A stretch of 19,636 bases of DNA from an uncultured Bacteroidales bacterium (GCA_937906165.1 CALCYA010000004.1:1-19636); one strand, 5' to 3'; positions 6,525 through 15,000 are shown, counted from the stretch's first letter. The notes: generated by a model not told the origin, from the letters alone. A program made the numbers and translations.

Positions 6525-8975
6525 ATGATACAGCACTATTTCAAAATAGCATGGCGCAACCTGCTCAAATACAAGACACAGAACATAATATCTATACTCT
6601 CCCTTGCGGTGGGTGTCGTATGTTTCGCGATAACAGTATATCTTTTGAAGAGCTTTGTGCTTGAGATATACCTCTCCGAGATGGATACGCGCAGCGTGTC
6701 AGTGAGTGCATACAACATGACCGAGGAGCAGTACAAAAGCCGTCCTGTTCACGATGCCAACTGGGCCGACATACAATACAAAGATCAGGTAATGATTGAC
6801 CGTAGTTTTATAGAGCGTCTAAATTCGCTTGAGATTCCGTCAATGCGCGAGGCTCAATTCTTTTCTATCTTTGTGGGATTAGATACGGACTTTGAGACCA
6901 AGGATGGCAAGCGCAAGACATTGAATAGTATCTATGGCTATTCCTCGCCCCGTTTTTTTCACTATAGGCTCTACACCAGTGCCGTTACGGGCAAGCGTAT
7001 TCCGGAACTGCATGAGGGTGATGTCATCATAACAGCCGACATCAGCAAAAAGGTCTACGGCAAGGGTGTCGACCCGCGCGGGCTTGTCATACATAGCCCG
7101 CTGGTGGACAAGCCGCAGCTTGTCATAACCGACGTTGTTGAAACCGCCGACCACCTTAGTGACTCTTTCAGTGGAATATTCATTGTCAGCTCCCTGCCGG
7201 CAGAACATTACAGCAGCCCCGAGATTGTCATTGAACTTGCGCCCGGTGCAACGGCTGCACAGCTGCAGAAAGAACTCTCATCGGCAATGCCGGAGTACTA
7301 CTTTACCTACAGGGTCAATGATTTTGACTGGAGTGATGAGGGTCTCTTCTTTGTGGTGCTTGTCTTTGCACTGCTGCTTCTTGGCTGCAGCGTGCTGCTC
7401 ATTGCCGTAATCGGCTTCTTGAAGATGCAGCTGCAACTCTTCTCACTACGTTCGCGCGAGCTTGCACTGCGCCGCACAATGGGTTCCCGTCCAAGACAGC
7501 TCTGCACATTGCTGGCCATGGAGATTGTAATTGTCTTTATGTTCGCTGCAATAGCTACGGTTGTCATAACGGTTCTACTGTCGGGCTATGTACTCCCGAT
7601 AATGTACAAGATTGTTGGCGGAATGGTCTTTGACCTTGATGCAATATATGGCATTTCGTTGTGGATAATAGCATGTACGCTCCTTATCGCACTATTGGTC
7701 GCTACCGTGACGGTCTACCGTTATCTGCGCAAGCCGGTTGGTCTTCGTGTGGGGCGAAGCGGTCATCCGCGCACTGTGGGGCAGAGCATGATGATGAGTG
7801 TGCAGCTCGGTGTCAGCATGATTCTCATTCTGGGAGTGTTAGGGCTTTTCTTTGTCGTCAGCTACAATTACAGGGAGCAGTCGGCCGTGTTGCCCGATGA
7901 CCCTTCGGCCTACCGTCGTGCACTGGTGATGTACAGTGACGGGCAGGTAATTACCAATATTCCCGATTTTGACAACAGGCTCATGCAGACAGGTACTGTC
8001 AGCCACATAAGCCGCACATATCTGGTACACTCCACATCTCCGACCTTGGATACCCGGCTTATGATGCACTATGTAGAGCCGAAAAATGAGGGGGACGGGT
8101 ATGATTATTCCTATACCATCACCGATGAGGAGCTCTTCGATAATCTGGGTATAAAGGTTCTTCAGGATTGTCCGGCCGACAACAGACGTTACACCACTGC
8201 CGTTTACGTGCGCACCGAGGAGGCAGAGCGCTTGCGCATGAAGTGGGGCCTCAAACCCTTGCCCGATGAAATTGTCCGCAAGCTCTACAACGAGCGCAGT
8301 TATACGCTCATTGGCTATGCAAAGGCTCTCCAGCACTATGCTTATACAGCATACAATGACTATACACCGGCATACTGGATTGTGGACGGCGAGGTCGACG
8401 GGATAATTGAGAATCATTCCAGAAAGGAACATATAATATTCCCTAAGGGCGGTAAGACGGGCCGTTGCGAGGATGCAATAAAGGCAATGTACCGCGAGGC
8501 GATGCCCGATGACATGAACGATATGGACGTGAGTGTCCTTTACGATTCGTGGTTCTCCCGACTGAGGTTCATGGAGTTCCTCGGTGAACTGGCACTACTG
8601 CTTGTGTCCGTATCTATTCTCTCTATTGTGGCAAGTGTATATTCAAACATTGCGCTCGAGAGCCGCGGCCGCCGCAAGGAGGTGGCACTGCGCAAGATAC
8701 ACGGTGCAAAGAGCCGCGATATAATGCGCCTGTTCGGCGCCTACTATCTGCGCCTGCTGGCCACGGCAGCAGCGTTTGTAACGGTCATTGCACTTATGCT
8801 GATTGTGCTGGTGAATGCTTATGCAGAGACCCTTTCCGGCACCGATTGGGTGATACTCTGCTGTTACATATTGGTGGCGATACTCATTGTGTCGTTTGTG
8901 ACGCTTGCTACCATAGGAAAGAAGATATACAGTGTCAGCCGCATAAATGCAGCCGACGTAATAAAAAGTGAGTGA
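6525..8975 (+). CDS. FtsX/MacB-type ABC exporter permease 1 (eight-helix form)
   Basis: The 816-aa permease carries two FtsX modules. TM1 is at about 21-41, right after the family start MIQHYFKIAWRNLLKYKTQN, followed by a MacB-like periplasmic domain. Three helices follow between about 270 and 410, with a cytoplasmic coupling segment RSRELALRRTMGSRP near 308. A fifth helix (about 422-445) precedes a second periplasmic domain. Three C-terminal helices follow, with the matching segment RGRRKEVALRKIHGAK near 712. The tail NAADVIKSE is typical. The frame is open back to 6462, but the family N-terminus fixes the ATG at 6525. It is paralogous to the permease at 9914 and should work with the ATPase at 9228. 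Such permeases use ATP to drive periplasmic movements that push substrate through the channel. Confidence 0.93.
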   Translation: MIQHYFKIAWRNLLKYKTQNIISILSLAVGVVCFAITVYLLKSFVLEIYLSEMDTRSVSVSAYNMTEEQYKSRPVHDANWADIQYKDQVMIDRSFIERLNSLEIPSMREAQFFSIFVGLDTDFETKDGKRKTLNSIYGYSSPRFFHYRLYTSAVTGKRIPELHEGDVIITADISKKVYGKGVDPRGLVIHSPLVDKPQLVITDVVETADHLSDSFSGIFIVSSLPAEHYSSPEIVIELAPGATAAQLQKELSSAMPEYYFTYRVNDFDWSDEGLFFVVLVFALLLLGCSVLLIAVIGFLKMQLQLFSLRSRELALRRTMGSRPRQLCTLLAMEIVIVFMFAAIATVVITVLLSGYVLPIMYKIVGGMVFDLDAIYGISLWIIACTLLIALLVATVTVYRYLRKPVGLRVGRSGHPRTVGQSMMMSVQLGVSMILILGVLGLFFVVSYNYREQSAVLPDDPSAYRRALVMYSDGQVITNIPDFDNRLMQTGTVSHISRTYLVHSTSPTLDTRLMMHYVEPKNEGDGYDYSYTITDEELFDNLGIKVLQDCPADNRRYTTAVYVRTEEAERLRMKWGLKPLPDEIVRKLYNERSYTLIGYAKALQHYAYTAYNDYTPAYWIVDGEVDGIIENHSRKEHIIFPKGGKTGRCEDAIKAMYREAMPDDMNDMDVSVLYDSWFSRLRFMEFLGELALLLVSVSILSIVASVYSNIALESRGRRKEVALRKIHGAKSRDIMRLFGAYYLRLLATAAAFVTVIALMLIVLVNAYAETLSGTDWVILCCYILVAILIVSFVTLATIGKKIYSVSRINAADVIKSE

Positions 8976-9026
8976 ACAAAGTAACGATATAGCAGACCCA
9001 AAATGCTGTTTGTCATACTGGGCGTA

Positions 9027-9188
9027 GCAACGGTAAAGATGTTGACCAAACACTTTTTTCGTGAACTTGTCATCCTGAACGGATGTGAAGGATCTCTGTA
9101 TTCGCATTGCTTGAGATCCCTCGTCGCTACGCTCTGTCGGGATGACAAGTCCGCGACAAAAAATGCAGACCAACATCTATATCATTGC
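9027..9188. repeat. Element D: REP-like palindrome d with long inverted arms
   Basis: The 162-bp element has inverted arms of roughly 45 bases. The left one begins GCAACGGTAAAGATGTTGACC; the right one, read on the other strand, begins GCAATGATATAGATGTTGGTC. The REP core is 9068-9147, from TGTCATCCTGAACGG to GGGATGACA. The transcript would form a very long hairpin between the first permease and the ATPase gene. It contains no gene and no clear target duplication. Confidence 0.8.
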
Positions 9189-9227
9189 CATAAATAAACA
9201 AAACATATAAATTAAAATAACAGAATT

Positions 9228-9902
9228 ATGATTACACTAAAGAACATCAAGAAAGTATTCAAGACCGAGGAGATTGAGACATGGGCATTGCAGAATGTTA
9301 ACCTCGAAGTGAAAAAAGGTGAGTTCGTGGCTATCATGGGCCCCAGCGGATGCGGAAAATCAACGCTTCTGAATATCCTGGGTCTGCTTGACAACCCGAG
9401 TGAAGGCACATACATGCTCGACGGCAAGGATGTGAGCCACATGAGCGAGGACGACCGCACCGACCTGCGTAAGGGGCGCTTAGGATTCGTGTTCCAGAGC
9501 TTCAATCTCATCGATGAGCTCAGCGTGGTCGAGAATGTGGAGCTTCCGCTTCTTTATATGGGGACACCGAAGAAAGAACGCCGCCGTCTGGTCAACGAGG
9601 TTGTGGAGCGTGTGGCAATGTCGCACCGTGCACAGCATTTCCCTGCACAGCTCTCGGGCGGACAGCAGCAGCGTGTGGCAATAGCACGTGCGGTAATCTC
9701 GCGTCCGCAGATAATACTTGCCGATGAGCCTACGGGTAACCTCGACTCCAAACACGGCAAGGAGGTCATGGAACTTCTGAAGGAACTGCACAACGAGGGA
9801 ACAACCATCATCATGGTGACACACTCGCAGCACGACGCGAACTATGCCGACAGAGTGGTTAACCTCTTCGACGGTGAGATTGTATCCGAGGTTGAGATGT
9901 AA
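9228..9902 (+). CDS. ABC exporter ATPase, LolD/MacB subfamily
   Basis: The 224-aa nucleotide-binding subunit powers the FtsX-type permeases. It shows Walker A GPSGCGKST (38-46), a Q-loop at Q90 (FQSFNLI), signature LSGGQQQR (142-149), Walker B IILADE (162-167), D-loop NLD (171-173) and switch H199 (THS). All catalytic parts are intact, and length is typical of the subfamily that pairs with FtsX permeases. It lacks a fused membrane domain, unlike MacB. Its stop codon lies 11 nt before the second permease, so those two are tightly coupled, while a 252-nt gap with element D separates it from permease 1. A dimer of this single ATPase probably serves both permeases. Confidence 0.95.
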   Translation: MITLKNIKKVFKTEEIETWALQNVNLEVKKGEFVAIMGPSGCGKSTLLNILGLLDNPSEGTYMLDGKDVSHMSEDDRTDLRKGRLGFVFQSFNLIDELSVVENVELPLLYMGTPKKERRRLVNEVVERVAMSHRAQHFPAQLSGGQQQRVAIARAVISRPQIILADEPTGNLDSKHGKEVMELLKELHNEGTTIIMVTHSQHDANYADRVVNLFDGEIVSEVEM

Positions 9903-9913
9903 ATGATATTGAT

Positions 9914-12328
9914 ATGATGATATTGCATAATCTCAAGGTTGCCTGGCGCAACCTTATGAAATACAAGACACAGAACCTTGTGAGCATTGTTGCGCTTGCG
10001 GTGGGTATCGTGACCCTTGCCGCCACGCACTTTGTCTTAAAGCACCTTGGGCCTCCATCCATTGCAAAGGAATCCTATTATGACCGTTGCTATGTGATGT
10101 GCCTCTATGATGGAAAGATGACAGTGGGCGATGAAAGTGCACCGGATGCGGAACTCGTGCTCGAATTCATCAGCAATTCCATCACGGTTACTCCCGAAAT
10201 GGATGCAGCGCTGAATGCCGGTGGCACACTGCCCGGTGTAGAGAAGATGCTCCATAACTATTTTGTCGGGGGATTGATGCGTGGCAGTGACATGACCTTT
10301 ACGATGCCCGATTCTACAACAAGGACACTACCGAGCGATTTCTTTGCCGTAGAGGGTGAGGAACTGAATTTCCATGCCATACGTTCGGCCCTTACAGGGG
10401 AAAAGGTCCCGGTGCTGAAGAAGGATGAGGCTGTCATAAGCGAAATGATTGCAAGGCAGGTGTATGGTGACAAGAATCCCGTAGGGTGCAAGGTCTCTTT
10501 GTGGAATGACATGACGTGGATGACCTTTACTATACGCGATGTCTACAGGGCCGGACAACTGAATGACGGTGTAACCAATGCCATATACATAACCAAAGAG
10601 GAGAACGAACATGGGTACATTGCCTGTTACCTGATGTTGCTTGCCGAGGGACAGTCGCCCGAGCAGGTGCGCAAGGAGGCCGACCGCCGCCTTGAACCTC
10701 TGGGGATAAGCACCCGGATAGAGAGCCTTGATTTTGTATTTACCGAGAAAAGGACCAACTTATTGAGGGTGCGTACAATTGTCTATCTTACAAGCTCGCT
10801 TATTCTTGTGGCAGCCCTCATAGGGTTCCTGAAGATGCAGCTGCAGCTCTTCCGTATGCGTCGGCGCGAGGTGTCGTTGCGCAGGGTACACGGTGCCAAA
10901 GGCAGGAGTATCATGAGGCTGTTCTTCACCGAGACGGTGCTGACAATAGTCATGGCCTTTATGCTTGCTTTGCTGCTTGGCAACATGCTCGCCGGCTATG
11001 CAGGTGAATATCTCGCAGGCTTCCTTGATGAGTTCGGGTGGAGAATAGACGGCATAAACGCAAGCATTATGTTCATAGCAGTGGCTGTCACCATTCTCTG
11101 TGCAGTTGTGGTGTGGTGCAATGCCAAGGGAATGCTGCACTCCCGTCAGGCAATGGCCGCACAGATGCACCGCAGCCGCAGGCACACACTGCGCAACGGC
11201 ATGCTGGGTCTGCAGTTGTTCATAAGCATTCTGTTCCTTGGCTCTACTTTGGCATTGTCACATTTTATAGGGCTTATGGAGAAACAGTGCAATGTTCCTG
11301 AAAATGATGCTTTCTATGCAGAGTGCATAAGTGTGAAACCATCCATTGCTGATACCGATTCACGGCAGTTTATTGAATATTTGCAGACAGGACCAAAAGG
11401 CATAAAGCAATATATAAAAATCAACAGGGATTATACTCAACTGGAGGGACTCGATAATGTGGAGGCCGAGAAGGTTTCTATACGTTCCCCTTTCTTCACC
11501 ACACTCCAGGTGAGCGATACTGCAATTCTCGACTTCTGGCAACGCCCGATAAAATGGTTCTTGCCACCCGGGCAACGCAACAACTGCATGTTGCTGAGCG
11601 ATTCGCTCTACAGCAGGCTCAGCCGCCTGGGATTAACGGACAACGGGTCGCTGCTTGTGCGCAGCCGCCATGCCTTCCCGATAGGCGGAACATTCCCGGT
11701 CCTGCCTTACATGGAAAACAACAGCAGCTTCCAGACAAACTGTATTGTAGAACTTGGTTACGATGGCAACTACTTTACGCAGTTCATAATAGTGCCCGAG
11801 GAGGGGGAGTATGACAGGGTGTTCACGGAACTCGAGGATGTTATGCGGCGCATAAACCCCGAACCGGTGAAACCTACGGTGATGAACCTGCACGAGGAGA
11901 TGACAAAGGAACTCTTCCTTCTTAATAATATGGAGTACGGTGCATGGATACTCTCGGCCATATGCTTCGTGATATGCTTCATGGGGATATGGAGCTCGAT
12001 ATCGCTCGATACGCGCTCGCGCCAGAAGGAGATTGCCGTGCGTAAGGTCCACGGTGCAAAGAGAAAGGATGTGGTTGCTTTCTTCGCACGCCTGTATGTG
12101 TGGCTTGTAGCCGTGGCAAGCGTGATGAGCATGCCTCTGATGGTAATCTTCAACACGTTGTTGCAGGAGTGGGGAATGCAGCAGGGTATTCCAAGGGAAC
12201 TTGTTTCGCCTGTAATACCTATTATAATGAGTATTTCAATTGTCTCACTTGTGGTAGCGCTTGTCGTGGGCGTACACATACGCAAGATGATGAGGCTGCA
12301 GCCTGCTGACATTATAGCAAAAGAGTAA
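9914..12328 (+). CDS. FtsX/MacB-type ABC exporter permease 2 (eight-helix form)
   Basis: The 804-aa paralogue of permease 1 shares the opening AWRN(L)MKYKTQN, where even the DNA (AAATACAAGACACAGAAC) is identical. The layout repeats: TM1 near 20-40, a periplasmic domain, helices from about 288, coupling segment RRREVSLRRVHGAKGRSIM, a second periplasmic domain, and segment RSRQKEIAVRKVHGAKRKDV near 700. The tail is LQPADIIAKE. The start could be the ATG at 9914 or the next codon, also ATG. It begins 11 nt after the ATPase gene. The MITE-like element B begins right after its stop codon, whose bases are part of the flanking duplication. Whether the two permeases form a heteromer or two alternative exporters is open. 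Confidence 0.93.
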   Translation: MMILHNLKVAWRNLMKYKTQNLVSIVALAVGIVTLAATHFVLKHLGPPSIAKESYYDRCYVMCLYDGKMTVGDESAPDAELVLEFISNSITVTPEMDAALNAGGTLPGVEKMLHNYFVGGLMRGSDMTFTMPDSTTRTLPSDFFAVEGEELNFHAIRSALTGEKVPVLKKDEAVISEMIARQVYGDKNPVGCKVSLWNDMTWMTFTIRDVYRAGQLNDGVTNAIYITKEENEHGYIACYLMLLAEGQSPEQVRKEADRRLEPLGISTRIESLDFVFTEKRTNLLRVRTIVYLTSSLILVAALIGFLKMQLQLFRMRRREVSLRRVHGAKGRSIMRLFFTETVLTIVMAFMLALLLGNMLAGYAGEYLAGFLDEFGWRIDGINASIMFIAVAVTILCAVVVWCNAKGMLHSRQAMAAQMHRSRRHTLRNGMLGLQLFISILFLGSTLALSHFIGLMEKQCNVPENDAFYAECISVKPSIADTDSRQFIEYLQTGPKGIKQYIKINRDYTQLEGLDNVEAEKVSIRSPFFTTLQVSDTAILDFWQRPIKWFLPPGQRNNCMLLSDSLYSRLSRLGLTDNGSLLVRSRHAFPIGGTFPVLPYMENNSSFQTNCIVELGYDGNYFTQFIIVPEEGEYDRVFTELEDVMRRINPEPVKPTVMNLHEEMTKELFLLNNMEYGAWILSAICFVICFMGIWSSISLDTRSRQKEIAVRKVHGAKRKDVVAFFARLYVWLVAVASVMSMPLMVIFNTLLQEWGMQQGIPRELVSPVIPIIMSISIVSLVVALVVGVHIRKMMRLQPADIIAKE

Positions 12329-12534
12329 GATAACGTGAGTTCGATATAACAATTAGTACTGCAATTTAGCGTATTTGTCATCTCGAGCGAACCAACGGTC
12401 GACGCCCGAAGGGGCTAAAGTCAATGTGAGAGATCTCTTATTTCGCGATATTTTGAGATCCCTCGTCGCTTCGCTCTGTCGGGATGACAGTTCCGCATTT
12501 TGGTTGAGTTTATATCGAACTCAGAGTAAGATAA
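12322..12534. mobile_element. MITE-like element B with target site duplication
   Basis: The body is 12334-12522. It has perfect 13-bp terminal inverted repeats, GAGTTCGATATAA (12337-12349) and TTATATCGAACTC (12510-12522), and an inner REP core at 12376-12489. The direct repeat AGAGTAAGATAA flanks it at 12322-12333 and 12523-12534. The last TAA may belong to the element, so the duplication is 9-12 bp. The left copy includes the permease stop codon. Compared with element A on the other strand, B carries about 34 extra bases near 12385-12420 (CGACGCCCGAAGGGGC). It has no coding capacity, so it would need a transposase in trans. Confidence 0.85.
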
Positions 12535-12540
12535 AACAAA

Positions 12541-12567
12541 CAGCCGGGTTGGTGGTTCTCCCGGCTG
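12541..12567. other. GC-rich hairpin downstream of the exporter cluster
   Basis: CAGCCGGG (12541-12548) and CCCGGCTG (12560-12567) form a perfect 8-bp stem with an 11-nt loop. No T tract follows. It may be part of the transcript end together with the larger hairpin next to it. Confidence 0.6.
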
Positions 12568-12570
12568 CCG

Positions 12571-12674
12571 GGTACGCCGCATGCAATGTTCTGTAACTCC
12601 TGCCGCGAAGGTGCATAAACGTAGAAAAAATTATTGATTAAGGAACATCCTGCATGCGGCGTACCATTTTTTTT
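12571..12674 (+). terminator. Long-stem hairpin with T8 tract, probable exporter-operon terminator
   Basis: Arms GGTACGCCGCATGCA (12571-12585) and TGCATGCGGCGTACC (12651-12665) pair perfectly. The stem continues inward as ATGTTC/GAACAT after a 2-nt bulge, giving 21 bp around a 51-nt loop. Eight T follow at 12667-12674. This suits a rightward intrinsic terminator, though the loop is unusually large. A small palindromic mini-element is the alternative. Confidence 0.55.
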
Positions 12675-12767
12675 GCCTTTCATTTTTACAATTAGGGTAC
12701 TTGCGCGTCTTATAGACGGGATGATGTATCGAACGCTGCATATTGGGGATGATATAACTCGCGGACT

Positions 12768-12978
12768 TGTCATGCAGAGTGCAGTGAAGCATCTCATAAT
12801 GACAAAACAACGTTTTGTTATCGGTGAGTTCATTAGTGTAACAATGAACGAACCAATGCTCTTTTGTTTTGTTATCGACGAGTTTTGCAGCTACAGGTCA
12901 AACGCAGCATAGCCGCAGGTTATGCCGTTTGGGTTGCGAAAAGCAAAACGAGTCAATGACAGTGCAAATATAGAATGA
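12768..12978. repeat. 181-bp dispersed repeat R (copy 2, inverted) with REP variant f
   Basis: Positions 12798-12978 are the inverted copy of 6197-6377. A short REP variant (12768-12804, TGTCATGCAGAGTGCAG to ATAATGACA) abuts the same end of the repeat that carries a REP in copy 1. The TATATTTG box inside points left here. It lies just before the thioredoxin-like gene, and no good rightward promoter was found in it. Confidence 0.85.
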
Positions 12979-13007
12979 AAAACTAAAAAAAAACAAATAA
13001 AAACCCA

Positions 13008-14843
13008 ATGAAGAAGACATTGCTATTGATTCTGTTTTCAGTTGCTATAGCAACATTGAATGCGCAGACGCAAAAGAATGCCTGGAGTAAGGAATATACA
13101 CGTCCGGCATTTGCTTTTACTGCTTCTAACAGTATGTATCTTGAGAAAATAAGTATTGACAAGAACTGTACGGAACTTTATTTCTCTGCAACTGAACCAG
13201 AAAAGCTCCCTGATTTGGAGACTCCGATATACCTTGTTGCGGGTAATAACAGAATTCCTAATATAGATGCTTTTGTGTCTGAAAATAAGGATAGCGTTAA
13301 ACTTGTCTTCAGGGCATTGCCGGCATCGGCTGTTACATTTGATCTCATTGGCTTCGATAAGGGGTGGTACGGAATACGAACAGACGGTAAAGGATATATA
13401 TCGACAAAACAGGACAAGTGCGATGATTTTCCTGCTGATGAACCACTGCCGGAATATGAAGCCGTTGGCGATACCGCTTATGTTGTAGGTAACATAATAG
13501 GGTTCGTTCCTGATGAAATACAGTCCTATATCTTCGTAACTCAAGATGCTATAACCGGGCTTGAAGAAGTGAAAATAGAGAAAGACAGTATAGATGGTGA
13601 TTTTGTTCTTTATAAACAAGGTTTACATAATCATGCGGTATATTCAGTCTTTTCGGGAGATATAAGTGGCGACTTCTGGTTCTTTCCTGGCTACCGTACA
13701 ACGGTTACGGTTGATTTACCTTCTGCAATGGCAAAAAAGTATAAGCTCGAAGGATATGAAACAGTGGGCAAAGAGGTCGTTTTTGATGGTCCGGTAGGGG
13801 ATTTGTCACAAGTCCTATGGGACCTTACACATATGGATTGGCAGACGGTCATAGGACATGAATCCGTTTTGGAGACATCTTTTGAGGAGTTTGCCAAAAT
13901 ACAATGGGATACCATGCAGGTCCGTAAGAAAAAACTGCTGCAGAGCGAAGTTTATAATAATAGACAAAGGCAACTGGCTTCTTTGTTCGCACAAAAAGAG
14001 TATATAAGGAATATAATCTCATATCCGCAATGGCTTAAACGTTCTTTACAGAGAGCCCGTGTTGCCAATGTCGATTCTGTGTACAATATCAAGATTAAGG
14101 AGTATACGTTAAAAGATACACATTCAGTAGATATAGAATTGTTTGACAAAAACTCAAACGCAGCCTTATGGCTTATAAGGGATGCCACGATATTGCCTTA
14201 TGCTGTTGCAAATGGCCTGACCGATAACCCTGTAGCACGTTGGATGTCCGATTTTGAGTATTCGCGGAAAATATGTCGCCAAATCAGTGCAGAGCCATTT
14301 GATGACGGTGCCGTACAATGGGATAGTGTTGCTCCGCAATTTATGGAAAAGGTACGCGGCTTTAACCGTTTTATACGTAACGAAAAGGCTCGTATGCAGG
14401 CTGAAATGAAAGATAAAGTAAAAGTTTGCAGTGTTCCTGACAAATATCAAGGTTCGGTAATTGATTATGTCTCATCACAATTTGAAGGCAAGATTCTGCT
14501 TATTGATTGCTGGGCGACATGGTGTGGCCCATGCAAAGCAGGAATACGCCAGATAAAAGATTATAAAACAGAAATGGAGGGAAAACCTGTGGTGTTTGTT
14601 TATCTTACCAATGGCAGTAGTCCCTATCAGGAGTGGAGTAATACAATAATGAGCATTCCTGGTTATCATTATCGCCTTTCGGACAAGGATTGGAATACCA
14701 TCCCAAATATCAACGGTATACCACGCTATTTCCTTTGTGATGAAAATGGCAAAGTCATTATGGACGTGGAAGGTTGGGGCAAGAATAGCCTTGAGATGTT
14801 CAAGAGCAAAATCAATGAACTGTTGAAAGAAATGGAACTTTGA
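13008..14843 (+). CDS. Secreted TlpA-like thioredoxin-fold protein with long N-terminal domain
   Basis: This 611-aa protein has a signal peptide (about 1-19, ending LNA before QTQ). A long N-terminal region (about 20-460) has no motif I recognise beyond general likeness to Bacteroidales proteins that carry a C-terminal TlpA domain. The C-terminal domain (about 470-611) has IDCWATWCGPCK with the redox pair C506/C509 and the cis-proline in NGIPRYF (P572). It should act in the periplasm as a thiol-disulfide reductase or in repair of secreted proteins, but the substrate is unknown. Codons are visibly richer in A and T than in the exporter and peptidase genes, which suggests different ancestry. 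It converges on the MFS gene across a strong hairpin. The fold is sure; the role is not. Confidence 0.88.
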   Translation: MKKTLLLILFSVAIATLNAQTQKNAWSKEYTRPAFAFTASNSMYLEKISIDKNCTELYFSATEPEKLPDLETPIYLVAGNNRIPNIDAFVSENKDSVKLVFRALPASAVTFDLIGFDKGWYGIRTDGKGYISTKQDKCDDFPADEPLPEYEAVGDTAYVVGNIIGFVPDEIQSYIFVTQDAITGLEEVKIEKDSIDGDFVLYKQGLHNHAVYSVFSGDISGDFWFFPGYRTTVTVDLPSAMAKKYKLEGYETVGKEVVFDGPVGDLSQVLWDLTHMDWQTVIGHESVLETSFEEFAKIQWDTMQVRKKKLLQSEVYNNRQRQLASLFAQKEYIRNIISYPQWLKRSLQRARVANVDSVYNIKIKEYTLKDTHSVDIELFDKNSNAALWLIRDATILPYAVANGLTDNPVARWMSDFEYSRKICRQISAEPFDDGAVQWDSVAPQFMEKVRGFNRFIRNEKARMQAEMKDKVKVCSVPDKYQGSVIDYVSSQFEGKILLIDCWATWCGPCKAGIRQIKDYKTEMEGKPVVFVYLTNGSSPYQEWSNTIMSIPGYHYRLSDKDWNTIPNINGIPRYFLCDENGKVIMDVEGWGKNSLEMFKSKINELLKEMEL

Positions 14844-14865
14844 GTATTGTCGTTATCTTGCTTTG

Positions 14866-14930
14866 GGGCGGACACTTTGGTAGCGCCCCTACAGTCGGGA
14901 CAAATACGCCTGGTATCTTGTCCATTCTTG
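14866..14930. repeat. Small nested inverted repeats before the terminator
   Basis: GGGGCG and CGCCCC flank ACACTTTGGTAG-like spacer sequence near 14866-14888, and GGACAA / TTGTCC pair across 14898-14922. Phrases of the type GTAGGGGCG occur on the reverse strand. This resembles a dispersed intergenic repeat, but only one copy is in view. Confidence 0.35.
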
Positions 14931-14931
14931 T

Positions 14932-14985
14932 AAACCTAAAGGAGCCGTGTCAAAATGCAATTTTTGACACGGCTCCTTTAGGTTT
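14932..14985. terminator. Bidirectional hairpin terminator between convergent genes
   Basis: A perfect 24-bp stem (14932-14955 with 14962-14985) begins AAACCTAAAGGAGCCGTGTC and encloses a 6-nt loop. A-rich and T-rich stem ends give short T runs on either strand. It sits between the stop codons of the thioredoxin-like gene and the MFS gene and should end both transcripts. Confidence 0.85.
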
Positions 14986-15000
14986 ATCATTTCAAGAATT

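Noticed and set aside
12592..12642. Invertible phase-variable promoter between the 12571 and 12651 arms
   Set aside because: The segment is short, the promoter-like box is imperfect and lacks a clear -33 partner, and the T8 tract favours a terminator. It is kept only as a possibility in the findings.
2968..12804. CRISPR-like repeat array
   Set aside because: The repeats are palindromic, far apart, in both orientations and lie between genes. There are no regular spacers and no cas genes.
12634..12912. 92-aa open frame across hairpin and repeat R copy 2
   Set aside because: It crosses a terminator-like hairpin, a REP and half of repeat R. It has no signal, domain or codon pattern of a real gene.
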